Source of the DNA: Helicoverpa zea
Taxonomy: Eukaryota > Arthropoda > Insecta > Lepidoptera > Noctuidae
Assembly (NCBI RefSeq): GCF_022581195.2
Contig: NC_061462.1
Coordinates: 8,990,001 to 9,054,000 of the forward strand
Direction: 5' to 3'
Length of the DNA stretch: 64,000 bases
In this document: positions 18,158-30,391 of the stretch, in pieces
Layout of the letters: each line of letters starts with the position of its first letter
How positions within the stretch are numbered: the first letter of the stretch is position 1
Translations under genes and position numbers: made by a program
The notes under the pieces: generated by a model
What the model was told of the DNA's origin: nothing
The model's database searches: none
The model's input: only the letters and a program-made list of their open reading frames with translations

Positions 18158-18538
18158 AAGTCGTGGTGGCCTAGTGGGTAAAGGACCAATCTCTCAAGTA
18201 TGAGGGCGCGGGTTCGATCCTAGGTCAGGCAAGTACCAATGCAACTTTTCTAAGTCTGTATGTACTTTCTAAGTATATCTTAGACACCATTGGCTGTGTT
18301 TCGGATGGCACGTTAAACTGTAGGTCCCGGCTGTCATTGAACATCCTTGGCAGTCGTTACGGGTAGTCAGAAGCCAGTAAGTCTGACACCAGTCTAACCA
18401 AGGGGTATCGGGTTGCCCGGGTAACTGGGTTGAGGAGGTCAGATAGGCAGTCGCTTCTTGTAAAGCACTGGTACTCAGCTGAATCCGGTTAGACTGGAAG
18501 CCGACCCCAACATGATTGGGAAAAAGGCTCGGAGGATG
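18158..18538 (+). mobile_element. Full-length tRNA-derived SINE with 19-bp target duplication
   Basis: The head has an RNA polymerase III A box (TGGCCTAGTGG, 18167-18177) and B box (GGTTCGATCC, 18211-18220). The LINE-related tail is GCCGACCCCAACATGATTGGG, then GGAGGATG. The flanks AATAACAGCCTTCCCAAAA (18139-18157) and AATAACAGCGTTCCCAAAA (18539-18557) are a target duplication with one mismatch. The tail resembles the RTE LINE 3' end at 23348, suggesting mobilisation by an RTE-type enzyme. It serves as the reference for the fragments at 731, 3078 and 50795. Confidence 0.9.
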
Positions 18539-18557
18539 AATAACAGCGTTCCCAAAA

Positions 18558-19176
18558 TAGATCAGGTTATCAATTCGAAAGTTTGTATGTTTTTTGCCCA
18601 GATCTCAACGGCCAATATAGCTAGAGATAGTGCTATCGCCATGACTTGAGAGCAACCGCGTAATTAAAATACGAATATTAAAAACCAAAATAAAGATGAC
18701 TCGGCTTATTTTACAAACCTAAGTGCTTATATTATCATTTTCGATATTATATAAAAGCGGAAGAGTAAAAGGAAGACAGAGGTCTCAAAAAGATCAGAAG
18801 CTACGGAATAATACACATTTACATAATTAGACCGATATACTTTATTTCTTATTAAACTTAATTTATGTGGTAAACGAAATTAAATCATTACAGAACTTAA
18901 TGTCAACGACTGCATTATTCTGAAATGCAAATAATACCAATGTATGATTATATTTTTTTAATCTGCATCGCAATGAACTCACCCATACATCTTATGAAAA
19001 AGAAAACTTAATTATATCCCGAGCATAATCTACGCACGATTGAGCTTCAATACCCAAACAGAAATTTAATTAAATTCTTATGTTCTTCTATTACAATTTA
19101 TTGGCAAAGAAATCATTGCCGCGATGATGATGGAATTTTTGCCATCCGTTTACCTGGTGATAACTACACCCATAAA
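18558..19176. other. Upstream region of the first protease gene
   Basis: No ORF or repeat was recognised. ATATAAAAGCGG near 18750 resembles a TATA box but lies more than 400 bp from the ATG, so an untranslated first exon would be needed to use it. Confidence 0.35.
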
Positions 19177-20797
19177 ATGATAAAGATATGGTTTGTGCTC
19201 TGTATTGTAATCAGTTGGGTAAGTTTTGCTTTCTTTTACATTTTATAGTATAACAAGCAAAAATATAATAATTCCTTAACAGTAAGCATTATTTTGATTT
19301 AAAATAATATTTAGAAAGAACTCACCGAGCGCCTGAAATGCAATAATATCAATTTTCCACCGAGCCACGCTCTACTGCATTTAATTCTAGCACTGTTTTA
19401 CTTATTTATTGCTTTTCTATTTAAAGGCAAGTGCAGACAAAGTCAATGCATCTTGTGGTAAGTTATATGCAATCTAAAATATTTTTTTAACAGATCAGAC
19501 TTCTTATTTGTTTTGTTTTTGTAGAGTGTGGCATTGCCGGTCATAATCGCCGGATCGTGGGAGGCACCACTGTTGAGCCACATGCATACCCCTGGCTAGT
19601 ATCCCTTATGCTTGGACCCAAGTTGCACTGCGGAGGAGCCATCATCACAGATTTACATATCCTAACTGCAGGGCATTGTATCACTTTTGGGTTGGTATTT
19701 ATAAGGCTTCATCCTACATATGTATTTTTGATCGACTTCAGATTTCAAGAAGAATTGCATTTTTTTACATTGCATTGTACCTATTTTTTTAGTGAAAAAA
19801 GGCTTGAGTTTTATTGCTTATTCTTTTTGACTTTAATGTGTTTTCAGGGTCCATTACCGTGATTTGACCGTGTACGTAGGCATGCACGATCGCTTGGACA
19901 CGTCATATGTGACAATGCATGTCGAGAATGGCGTCAAACACCCTCACTTCACCTCCAACGCTGTTCGCGACATCAACGACATAGCAGTTCTCACACTTGA
20001 TAAAAAACTTAAGTTTACTGAGAACGTTCGACCAATATGCTTACCAGAAGACTGTAAGTTGGACGGCATTACGCAACAATTACGAAGCGGGTTTTTATTA
20101 ATTGAGTTATTAATAACTTTTTCATTTCAGCAATGGATTTTAGAAATTTGCCTTTAACTGTTGCTGGATGGGGCAAAACAAGACAAGGCGCGTTAACTTC
20201 TTCACGATATTTACTTGAAACCAAAGTACAAATAGTAGACAGCGACAAATGTAAAAAATCAGCTATTTATAGGGATAATTTGGTGGGCGACACCATGATG
20301 TGCGCATATAGTCTTGGCAAAGATGCTTGTCAGGTAATTATTTTGTGGACTTTATGGGAAGAGAGAGTAGAGCAACGCTTTGGTATTCTCGGAGGCGCAG
20401 TTGCACTTGTAAACTTATGCTTCATTATTGCAGGGAGATAGTGGTGGGCCATTGTTCTCTACTCACCGCAGATCTTACAACAAAAAGTGGTATCAAGTCG
20501 GTACGTTTTAAGAACAAAATCAATGCAATGTAGAAAAAAAAATAACTTAGTCAATATAATAGTAATGTGCAATTCTTGGTTCTAGGAATTGTATCGTGGG
20601 GCATAGACTGTGCCATGCCGGACTATCCAGGTGAAATACTTTTAAAATTGTACTATTTTCAAAACAGTTTTTGATGATTTCTTGACGATTTGTTGAATAA
20701 TTGAAATAATATTTTGTGTTCAGGTGTCTATACAATGGTGTCGAAGTATATTCCCTGGATCAAGCAAGAGACTGCGGGCGGCTCATACTGTGCATAG
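19177..20797 (+). CDS. Secreted trypsin-like serine protease, eight exons, 277 aa
   Basis: An S1-family protease zymogen, secreted by a hydrophobic N-terminus (MIKIWFVLCIVISW). Exons are 19177-19218, 19427-19457, 19525-19690, 19848-20053, 20131-20333, 20434-20500, 20586-20630 and 20724-20797. All introns are GT-AG, and the 278 codons include TAG. Activation is expected after Arg in NRR|IVGG. The catalytic triad is His in TAGHC, Asp in INDIAVLTLD and Ser in GDSGGPL. The residue six before that Ser is Asp (KDACQGDSGG), predicting trypsin-like cleavage after Lys/Arg. A Cys-containing short propeptide (CECG) probably stays disulfide-linked to the catalytic chain. There is no CLIP domain. Intron phases are 0,1,2,1,0,1,1, the same as the next gene, so the two are tandem duplicates. 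Digestive or haemolymph roles are both possible. Confidence 0.9.
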
Positions 20798-21365
20798 TCT
20801 TAAGAAGTCACCATTTTATAACATGGACAATTAAAATAATTAACAATATTAGTATCATTTAACGAAGAAAACATAATCCTTGCCTAATCTGCTGTATCAA
20901 CAATTTAACACGATTTAGTTTAAGATGCATAACATTTTATTATGAAAATTTTGCCCATTGTTAGTTCTGGGAGAACGTGTCGATTTGCGATAAGAAAATA
21001 GGCAATTGGCCACAGAAGCAAATTTAATCGAGAATACGATTTGACAAGTTTACGACCTAAGAAACATGTTTGTCCAAATACTAAGCAAGAAATAGAACGC
21101 CGTCTTTATATTACAATTCTTTTAGGCTGAACTAAAAGCTCCTAATGGCTAACCAATGATTTAATTATGACATTTAGAAATTACAGTTCTAATGTTCACG
21201 ATAAAATTTATAACCTTCAGCGTGTTAAATTTACAAGGATATTATCGCGTGGATAATTTCTGCGTTTTAAATCCGTGTAGAGCGTAAATAAGCAAGCCTC
21301 GGTTGCAGAAAACAGTGCGGTGGTAGTGGCTATGAGTGAGTGCAGTGTCCAACATACATGCTGAA
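20798..21365. other. Spacer between the tandem protease genes
   Basis: About 0.57 kb of AT-rich DNA with no ORF or repeat recognised. It should hold the 3' UTR of the first protease and the promoter of the second. Confidence 0.4.
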
Positions 21366-24300
21366 ATGTTCACGATACTTAGCACTATTTACTTGTTAAC
21401 CGGGCTCGCTCAGGTCTGTATGCTCATTCCAAATTATCCACGTAATTATTGTAGACGCGATGTCACTAAGTGATTATGTTTTAGGTGGTGATGGTGCACG
21501 CCTTGGACTGTCGTAAGTCAATTGACAACTAATACCTATATCGTAATGACATCATTACCTTCAACGTGTACCTAATCGTAATTAAAAACAAATACTTTCG
21601 TTCTGCCTTAATGAGCGGAAAAACTTTATCGTCGATATCATTGGAACTAATATGTAAAAATGAAATTAATTAATGTACCTACTAATTAACTACGAAATAT
21701 TGCCGAATCTTATGATTTTGGAAGGACATTAAAACGTGATTTTGATTGATTTCTGATTCTTACCTTATATAAGCGTCTTCATGAAGGTTCCGCTTAGGCA
21801 AACCAATATCGTATTTCTTTATATAAGTTGCACATGCTCGGTGCAGTAGGTTCATTGCATGTGCAACACTCGTTGCTATTCACAGGAGGCGCGCTGACGC
21901 CCCAGAAATGTGTCACTGGAACCCGTTTCGATTGTCACGATACAGTTAACTGTCCTGATCTGGACGACTGGCTTGATATCGCGTAATTAGTGGACTTTCT
22001 CTCGCCCAAATTGTCGTTGATGCCTGTATGAAGAGAACATGCTTTAAAACGCACCTTAATTTAAACATTTTATTCGTTCATGTTTTAAGGGGCTGCAAGA
22101 ATATGTAGCCTTATAGTTTCGCCAGTTTGGCGACTTTCTTTAGGAGATAGTATATCATTTCAAACCTTCTTTTATCCCAAACATTTGTCACAAAAATGTA
22201 GGTAATCTTTCATAATTTCCTCTTAAACGTCACTATTTTTACGGCCACGTGCGCTGCTTACCTAGATGTAAACATAAACGTCGTTAAACAAGACGTACCC
22301 TAATAGGTGTCTAATAGTAGGTAGGTAAGTCAATTTTGTGTATCAGCTCTTAATCTTCCGTGCTTAGTACAGTTTAAAACAATAATATTTACCAATTATA
22401 ATTTACCACTTGGTTTGCTCTACATTTTCATTCCATCATATTACGACTGCCTATGGCGATAAGGATTTTATACATTCCCATGGAGGTGACAATTTATTTT
22501 AACATTATGCTTTTGGTTTGGTGACGCTCAATCCTTGCGATTTCTTGATGCTAAGAGCGGCCCAGACAAAATTTTGGGATAATGTAAAGATGATTTAATA
22601 AAATAGGTAGGTCTTGATTTGAATTTGTCAATGAAGATCGATTAATAGATAGTTAGGCATACTTGAAGATGAACTTCGATTGTTTTTGAAGAATCTAGAT
22701 ATTTAAACTATAATTTTAGCCTAATTTTGAAATAAGCACTTCAATCAAAGCTCCTTAATTGCATGCACACAAAGCTCACCAAGAAATTAGTCACAAATCT
22801 GCTAAGCTTATTTCAACTTATTTTAAGCATAGCGACTAGCATTAAGACTTTAGGACATACTTAATTTATTGTACTCGGAGCAGAATGCGGGAGGCCTTCG
22901 GACAAAGTGGTGTCCATGAGGATAGTGGGAGGGAGACGAGCAGAGCCCCACTCTTTCCCATGGACCGTGGCCATCTTGAAGAACGAACGAATGCATTGCG
23001 GAGGCGCCATGATCACTAACAAGCACGTGCTTAGTGCTGGACATTGTTTTAAATGGTAAGCATTGAGATACGTTGAGACATACCTATGTTCTTCTAATTA
23101 GACTGAAAAATGAATGCAATGCAATGTTTAAACTAGACGTCGATTGAGATTGAGGCAGGCAAAATTGTATTGAAAATGCCAGTTTCACATTCATTCATGG
23201 GTGGTCATACAGCTCTGAAGCTGCTGATGCAACTAATATCGCCAGAGAGTAGCAAAGTGATAAGGATGAGTAAGTACCTACATACCTAGTGGGTACCTAT
23301 ATCAAACGATCATAGAAGAAAATTGTATAAATTAGTACATAGGTAGCCGACCCCAAATAAAATTGGGATAAGGGCAGGAGGATGATGATGATGATAGTAC
23401 ATAGGTAGCTTGCGGTTGAACTGTATTAATTAATAACAATGGCATTATCGATGCACAACGATGCCGAACGAGGGAGTGGCAGGAACTGAACTGTGTGCGG
23501 AGTGCAAGCACCCATATTAACGAGCCACACATAATATGTTTCGTATAAGGATATTTATTGTATAATGAAGTTATGTGTCTCGAGTTTGATACGTGGGACA
23601 GGCTGAAATAGTGTGGTTTGTGGGTTTTGGAAAGTTTCACAAAGCAGCCCGTAGTCTGGAAGTTGGTGATTGATATGTACCCGTGCATAGGAGAGCACGT
23701 AAATGTCGGTTCTGCGCCTGATCTCTCTCCGGTCGTGTAGGTGGTGTGATTGCCGTCCCATCGGGCTATGAGAATGAAGGAATAGAGTGCACCTGTGTCT
23801 GCACAAATGCTCGTGCACTATGATATATCCTGCACAGCTGGCTGGTCTCCTTATATGAGCACCGACGCCGTGGCCGAAATCGGCCTTGGATGTCATTATT
23901 ATAAACTTGCATGTCATTATTATAAAATTATCGGGCTAAAAACATACTTGTGTTGTAGTCGAATTTCAACAATAGAAAATCGATTGTGTCTCGGTGTTTA
24001 AATAACTGCTCATTATAAAGTTTCAACTGTATTTTGGTTTCCATGTACCAATTACAATGCTATAGAAATGTTGTTGTAAATAACATCACAACTTACCTAC
24101 TCTATCTAATACGTCATTTTTTTTGAATACTTAAACTTCCCAAATTTTCATTTCAGGGATAATTTCAAAACTATGGAGGTGCTAATAGGTTTGGACAATA
24201 TGGACGACTTAAAAAATGTCGAGAAGAGAAATATATCGAATGTAGTGATCCATGAGGCGTTTACTTCGACTGCGGTTAGAGACGAGAATGACATTGCTAT

Positions 24301-27300
24301 AGCCACATTGAATCACCCCGTTGCGTTTAATGACAATATTGTGCCTATATGTCTGCCAGAACCAGGTGTGTGCAATTTAGACTGATGTTATTTTGTAGAT
24401 ATAGCCCAAGGGAACAAAAACCAACATCAAATTGGGGCAAACTTAAATTAGAACCATATTAAAAGGTTTATACTTAAATAAACAAAAACTTATTGATGTT
24501 CTATTTTTTTGGCTAAAATAAATGAAACTGTCAAGCCTTTGAATTGGCAACCTAGTTTTATAAACTGTGACTATTGAATAATGGCACGCTGTTTTTGTCA
24601 ATGAGTTAGCACATTTTTTTTTTGTATGGCTTAGCTTTGTATGCTTAGCACGTGCATGCCGCACTTTTTTAAACTATATGGAGAGAAAAGCGCTATGTGA
24701 ATACCTAGACACTGTTTTTCCGCAAAAGCGAAAAATCTTAAATCCAATTAAATCTTTCAAACAAAGATGAAAACATACCTTGCCCAACATTCCAAAATAG
24801 TGTGTTCTTCGTCAGCGGTCTTTTACCGAATAGGGTTCTTAATTTTCAGAGTTCATTATTTATGCATAATTACTACCTATAGTTAACACATATTTTTTGT
24901 TTCATTTCATAAAAATACAATGAAGCTAAAACAATAAAATCGTTGCAACTTAAATCTGCATCAGAACGTTACTTTCAGGCCATAGACAAAACAAAATGGT
25001 TCATACATTTTTTTTAACTAAACTGCCAATTTAATATCTTATCTATACCTACATGTTTACATAAAAAATAAGATCTGAATATTTTTTAATAATAAATTAT
25101 TCTAAGGACCTAACAATGCCACAGTATATTTTTTTATATTAATCGGTAATTTAGATTCATATGAAACCTTAAATTCTTTTTGCAAAATGCTGGCCTCATA
25201 AGCTCAAAAAAAATGTGGATGCTATTACAAATAGAAAAAAGAAATCGTATTTCTTTTTCTTTATTTAATGGCGTTAGTAATATTTTTTACGAAAAACCTG
25301 CCATGACTAATGCGGAAAATCTTTTTTTATTACAATAACAAAATAATTTAGATATTTATATAAATACTTCTATCTTTAAAAAAAAGAAATGAAACAACAT
25401 TTTATTTTTAACAAATATGAAACATTAATATAAAATATCTGGACCGTACCTGGATAAGAAAAAAAACAAATTTGAATTTAGAAAATCTTTTATTGTTGTT
25501 CCCTACATAATTTAACAGTGAATTAATTTTTTTTTAGCTGAAGATTTTACAAATAGGATTGGAACTATTGTGGGATGGGGTCGAGTGGGTGTAGAGAAGT
25601 CGTCATCGAAGGTGCTATTGAAAGCCAGTCTTCGAATCCTTTCGGATGAAGACTGCATGAGCTCCCAGTTGGCACAGCATCTCAAACCTACAATGATGTG
25701 CGCATTCTCGAAAGGAAAAGATGGCTGTCAGGTAAATTAAATTTCCATAATACGCATTGCATTTGCGTCATTGGCACAATATTACTATCTACATAATGGT
25801 AAGTGCCCATTTTTCTATTGCGTTACGAAATTTTCTTTCGGTGCAGAAGGTCGTGACCTTTTTTCTTATTTTAAGTAAGTAATTGCATTATGAAGCAACA
25901 GTTGACGTCAAAATAAAGGTTGTTTAGTTTTCGAGAATTATATATGTCAACTCATAAGCACCTCAGCGATTGGTGCCTACTTGCGTAGTTAAGTACCTCT
26001 ATATTGTCCTGTCCTGTATTGAATTTTCAGATTTATCAACTTTTTATAAAAATCCAGAGACTTGCAATTAGAGAGTTGGCATACCTAGGCCTAATGCTTT
26101 TAATCTACGTTCCTACCTAATAATCCTCTTAGCTATCATATAATGATGCTTTCATTCAATATTTATTTATTTGGTTTCCGTGTTTGGACACCGATTACGG
26201 AAATAATGAAAGATTTGCTATTTGTTTTTGCTATCACAATGAGTGCTGACGTCATTCTAATTTACCGTTTGTTTGGAAATCATGAAATCAGCGCGTTTGT
26301 TTCTGCCTGAAATGCCTTCTTATCTAAGTACTTGAAAACTCTGCCTACTAGCAGATAAGGAAAGGAAATATGATCGTAAATGAATATTTTCACTAGATTT
26401 ATGAATTATTTCCTTCTTAGGTCGTCAGGAAAATACCGTAATCAAATTGATTTTATTACGATTGCAAACAGATGGAAGTCGTCCATAACGAACACTAGAA
26501 CATATCCAGGAGCGGATTGTGGCTCTGATCATCAACTGCTAGTGTCAGATCTACGAGTGCGTCTAAAGATTCGTCGTAAGAAAGCAAAACCTTTAGCTAG
26601 GCTCTCAGAACCGGAATACGATGGTTTCCAGAACAATACGGAATCATATCTAGCAGAACTCACCCCTAAAATTGCACATATGAATCCAGAAGAGCAATGG
26701 CAGCAGTTTAGCGAGAAAATTGTTAATGCACTAGATTTTATAGCCAAAAAACCTATGGATAAAAAAGACTGGATGTCAGAGGAGGTTTGGTCTAGCATAA
26801 AGCTACGTAAAGAACTCAAAAGTGGCGAAAGACCCGAAAATTTCGAAGTGAAGTACTCTCAAATGTCCAGGTTAATTCAAAGACAGTGCAGAAGGGATAA
26901 GAACCAGTATTTGGAGAACATCTGTACCGAAATCGAACATCATGCGGACAAGTATCAAACTGCTGATCTTTTCAGAAAGGTCAAACAAATAACACACAAA
27001 GTCAAACCTTCCTCGTGGGTGATAGATGACAAAAATGGGAATCCGATACATGAAGTTGCCAAAGTAGCTGAAAGATGGAAAGAATACTGCGAGGAACTCT
27101 ACCAAGACCAATCATCCAAATCCACTTCATCAAATAAAATCATAGGAGATGAAGAGCCCAGCATTCTCCGCTCAGAAGTTGAAGATGCGATCCGGAAACT
27201 TAAAAGAAATAAAGCACCAGGGCCGGATCGAATCACAGCGGAAGTCTTGAAAGGACTGGGCTCAAATGGAATAACAGGCCTGCATAATATATGCAATAGA

Positions 27301-30300
27301 ATATGGCATACAGGACTTTGGCCATCTGACTGGGTACACTCCGCAATTCTTCCTCTCCATAAAAAAGGATCGATGCGGAACTGTAGTAATTACAGAACTA
27401 TTGCACTAATATCCCATGCCAGCAAAGTTCTCCTTAACATCCTCAATGCCAGACTAAGAGCTTTCCTGGATTGGCAAATACCCCAAGAACAAGCGGGTTT
27501 TGTAAAAGAAAGGGGAACGAGAGAACAAATATTAAACTTAAGGCTCATAATAGAAAAATGCTACGAATATAACACCCCAACTTTCATGTGTTTTGTGGAC
27601 TACCAAAAAGCTTTTGACTGCGTCAAGTGGGAGAAACTATGGAAAGTACTTACCGAAGCGGGGGTACCCTCCCACCTCGTAATGCTGATTCGCAACCTTT
27701 ATGAGTCGAGTTATGGCACTGTAACAGTAGGAGACACAACATCAAGCCGTTTCACATTCCAGAAGGGCGTTCGTCAGGGATGCATAATCTCTCCTATACT
27801 CTTTAATATTTACGGAGAACACATTATGCGTCAAACGCTAGAAGACTGGGAGGGTGGCATAAAGATAGGTGGAGTCAAGATATCTAATCTGAGATATGCA
27901 GACGATACCACCCTTTTCGCATCATCCGAAAACGAAATGGCGGAGCTGCTGCGTCGTTTAGAAACAGCCAGTCTGGAAATGGGACTTGCAATTAACAAAT
28001 CTAAGACCAAGCTCATGATCGTTGATCGATTTGACACTATTCAACGCACTGATATCCTACAAGACTACGAGACCGTAAACCAGTTCCAATACCTTGGCTC
28101 GTTAATAACAAATAAGGGAAGTAGCGAACCTGAAATACGTAGGCGAATTGGCATGGCAAAGACAGCGATGACCCAGTTGAGCAAAGTCTGGAAGGACCGA
28201 AACATCAGATATCGGACCAAAATACATCTGGTCCGCACTCTTGTCTTTTCCATCGCATTATATGGTGCGGAAACGTGGACTTTTAAAGCTGCCGACAGGC
28301 TGAGAATCGACGCTTTTGAGATGTGGTGTTGGCGCCGTATGCTGCAGATACCATGGACAGCCTTCCGCACAAATGTATCCATTCTACAACAACTAAAGCT
28401 AGAAAAGACAAAACGCTTATCCACTACCTGCTTGCAGCGAATAGTACGGTATTTCGGCCACGTTGCTCGCAGAGACACTAACAACTTGGAACGCCTGATG
28501 GTAACAGGAAAAATTGAAGGCAAAAGACCTAGAGGTAGAAGTCCCAAACGGTGGTCAGACCAGATATCGGAGGAACTGGAGATATCTGTCAGCACTGCAC
28601 TACACCAAGCAACGGAACGTAACCGATGGAGACAACTGGTTGACGAAATAAAAAGGAGTCACGATCCTCAGCATTGAGGGAACGATCGAGGAGGAGGTCG
28701 TCAGGAGTAAGCTAAAATATGACTTTAAAACACAACTGTATGTAAATACAATTTTAATGACGAATCTGATAGGCTTGCCTATTGCGTTCTTTCAGGCATA
28801 GTGTCAAAATGTATGTAGGTAGTTTCTAGTTTTGTAACCATGTTCTTCTTTTTCAGGGCGACAGTGGTGGGCCTTTACTAGTATTTCAGCCCGAAGGAAA
28901 ATATGTTCAAGCAGGTAAAATGTCAAACGGACCATTACTTACACACACCATTATTATATACCACATTATTATTAACATACATGTAGAGTTCATACCTATT
29001 ATATTTTATTTCCATGCATTACCCGCAATGACGCATTTGATGCATGGCATTTTTCTAATATTCTATTAAATTGCATATTACTTACGCTTATCGGTATTTA
29101 CCTATTTATTTCTTATGTAAAATAAATACGTGCATTTTATAATACGTTCACATTACACATGATAAAGTTTTAATTCACCTGTATACAACGTCATCCGTTA
29201 AAAATTGTTTCATTCAATAGGTAGGTATGTCCCTATTGCACTCATTAGGTATTTCTTTTGCCGCTCAATTGACAAGCGATTGCAATTCAGTTGATTCAAG
29301 ACACCCAGGTGCAGGCCTTTGGGTGGTTATACATATGTTTGTAAAAAGGAAAGTACCTAGTTACCTAGATAATGGGCCATTGACAGCGATGCACGTGCAT
29401 AGTCATTAATGTTCAAAGGAACCATGACCTTAAACTCCATTGTCTTACAACGTGTGTTTTGTATGCAGGTGTCGTATCTTGGGGCATCGGCTGCGCGGAT
29501 CCGAGATATCCCGGTAAGTTTCTCCTGCTTAGAATACCTAGACTTGTTGAATTCAAGAGCTTAATCTAACCTGTGGTCCCCAACATCAACCGACTTCAAC
29601 GTAGGTACCTACTCTATGCTCCAAAACACGTTAGTCTCAAACCATCTTATCCTACTTCTAATTTATTTTTAAAAGCGACCATGCTGGTAGGTAGGTAGAC
29701 CATACGGTCATTATGGGCTGGGAAGATGATAAGGTTGATCATACTTATGGAAATTTGAAATTCTGAGATCCGTTGAAATCAGCTTTTATGTCGGTCGTCA
29801 GCTGTAGATTGATAAGGTAGCGTGAGCGTTTCACGTCACGCTTGTGCGCCACCCAAACATGACATAACACTAGGTAGTTACCTACGTCATGTACCTAACA
29901 TTATTACGTGCCTATTAAAAGTCCTTTATATATAGGTACTTATGGGTATCTTAAATCAGGAGAGCCTGTAGTACAAGGACAGACGATTTTCAGCAATGTT
30001 TAGTTTAGACTGGACCCTTATTAACGTAGCTTCAAGGAACATCTGAAACTTACCTAGGTATGTTTGATGTTCAGTGTCTTTATTCTGTTATTCGTATAGA
30101 CAAGTACCTACGTTCCAAAGAACCAATCATTATTACAACGACCGGACCCGTCTTTAGCTTTTATACCTAAAACTCGCCGTATTTTCTGAAACAATGTTTG
30201 GGCTATTAGGTATAATAGCCATCACAAATTGTAGAAATTAGGTAGGTAGTTGTGTAAATGTCATGAAAGCCGACAGAATTGTTTCCTAAATAAAAAAATA

Positions 30301-30391
30301 TTTGTTTATTCCAGGGGTTTACACTAAGGTGAATAACTACATCGACTGGATTCTTCAACACACAACGGATGGAATAAAATGTAATACCTAA
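21366..30391 (+). CDS. Secreted trypsin-like serine protease paralogue, eight exons, 276 aa
   Basis: An S1-family secreted protease. Exons are 21366-21413, 21485-21512, 22884-23055, 24157-24365, 25538-25731, 28857-28914, 29469-29513 and 30315-30391. All are GT-AG, with 277 codons including TAA. The first ATG at 21358 leads to an early stop in another frame, so the start at 21366 (MFTILSTIYLLTGLAQ, signal peptide) was chosen. Activation is expected at SMR|IVGG. The triad is His in SAGHC, Asp in ENDIAIATLN and Ser in GDSGGPLL. The specificity residue is Asp (KDGCQGDSGG), so trypsin-like. The intron phases 0,1,2,1,0,1,1 match the upstream gene. Introns are much longer, and intron 5 (3.1 kb) holds an RTE LINE between the exon with the specificity Asp and the exon with the catalytic Ser. 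No coding damage was seen. Confidence 0.9.
23348..23394 (+). mobile_element. 47-bp RTE LINE stub with 15-bp target duplication
   Basis: CGACCCCAAATAAAATTGGG, then AGGGCAGGAGGATGATGATG is the extreme 3' end of an RTE-type LINE. TAGTACATAGGTAGC occurs at 23333-23347 and again, unchanged, at 23395-23409. It lies in intron 3 of the second protease. Confidence 0.85.
26380..28677 (+). CDS. RTE-type LINE polyprotein, endonuclease C-terminus plus reverse transcriptase, 765-codon frame
   Basis: The product is a retrotransposition enzyme truncated at its N-terminus. Endonuclease remnants are KYRNQIDFITI and the catalytic GSDHQLL. The reverse transcriptase shows NKAPGPDRITAEVLK, SAILPLHKKGS, CSNYRTIALI, QAGFVKERGT, FVDYQKAFDCVKWEKLW, GVRQGCIISPILFNIY and the YADD box (LRYADDTTLFAS). 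The C-terminal end GHVARRD, then GKRPRGRSPKRWSDQI is characteristic of the clade. Such ORFs are often misannotated as craniofacial development protein 2. The first residues (before about 26431) probably derive from the protease intron. Without the full endonuclease this copy cannot be autonomous. Confidence 0.88.
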   Translation: MNIFTRFMNYFLLRSSGKYRNQIDFITIANRWKSSITNTRTYPGADCGSDHQLLVSDLRVRLKIRRKKAKPLARLSEPEYDGFQNNTESYLAELTPKIAHMNPEEQWQQFSEKIVNALDFIAKKPMDKKDWMSEEVWSSIKLRKELKSGERPENFEVKYSQMSRLIQRQCRRDKNQYLENICTEIEHHADKYQTADLFRKVKQITHKVKPSSWVIDDKNGNPIHEVAKVAERWKEYCEELYQDQSSKSTSSNKIIGDEEPSILRSEVEDAIRKLKRNKAPGPDRITAEVLKGLGSNGITGLHNICNRIWHTGLWPSDWVHSAILPLHKKGSMRNCSNYRTIALISHASKVLLNILNARLRAFLDWQIPQEQAGFVKERGTREQILNLRLIIEKCYEYNTPTFMCFVDYQKAFDCVKWEKLWKVLTEAGVPSHLVMLIRNLYESSYGTVTVGDTTSSRFTFQKGVRQGCIISPILFNIYGEHIMRQTLEDWEGGIKIGGVKISNLRYADDTTLFASSENEMAELLRRLETASLEMGLAINKSKTKLMIVDRFDTIQRTDILQDYETVNQFQYLGSLITNKGSSEPEIRRRIGMAKTAMTQLSKVWKDRNIRYRTKIHLVRTLVFSIALYGAETWTFKAADRLRIDAFEMWCWRRMLQIPWTAFRTNVSILQQLKLEKTKRLSTTCLQRIVRYFGHVARRDTNNLERLMVTGKIEGKRPRGRSPKRWSDQISEELEISVSTALHQATERNRWRQLVDEIKRSHDPQH
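26419..28706 (+). mobile_element. 5'-truncated RTE-type LINE in protease intron 5
   Basis: A LINE body of about 2.26 kb lies between two copies of AGGTCGTCAGGA (26419-26430 and 28695-28706), a plausible 12-bp target duplication. Only the C-terminal part of the endonuclease is included. The 3' end is a short UTR after TGA (GAGGGAACGATCGAGGAGG), as is usual for RTE elements. The ORF has no internal stop, suggesting recent insertion. The ATG at 26380 would then be host sequence joined to the LINE frame. Confidence 0.75.

Noticed and set aside
18163..18240. Genuine tRNA gene
   Set aside because: A and B boxes are present, but the sequence runs into a SINE body with target duplications and a complete cloverleaf was not found.
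26380..28677. Annotation as craniofacial development protein 2-like host gene
   Set aside because: The motifs (SDH endonuclease end, YADD, RTE C-terminus) are those of a LINE. The name is a common propagated error.
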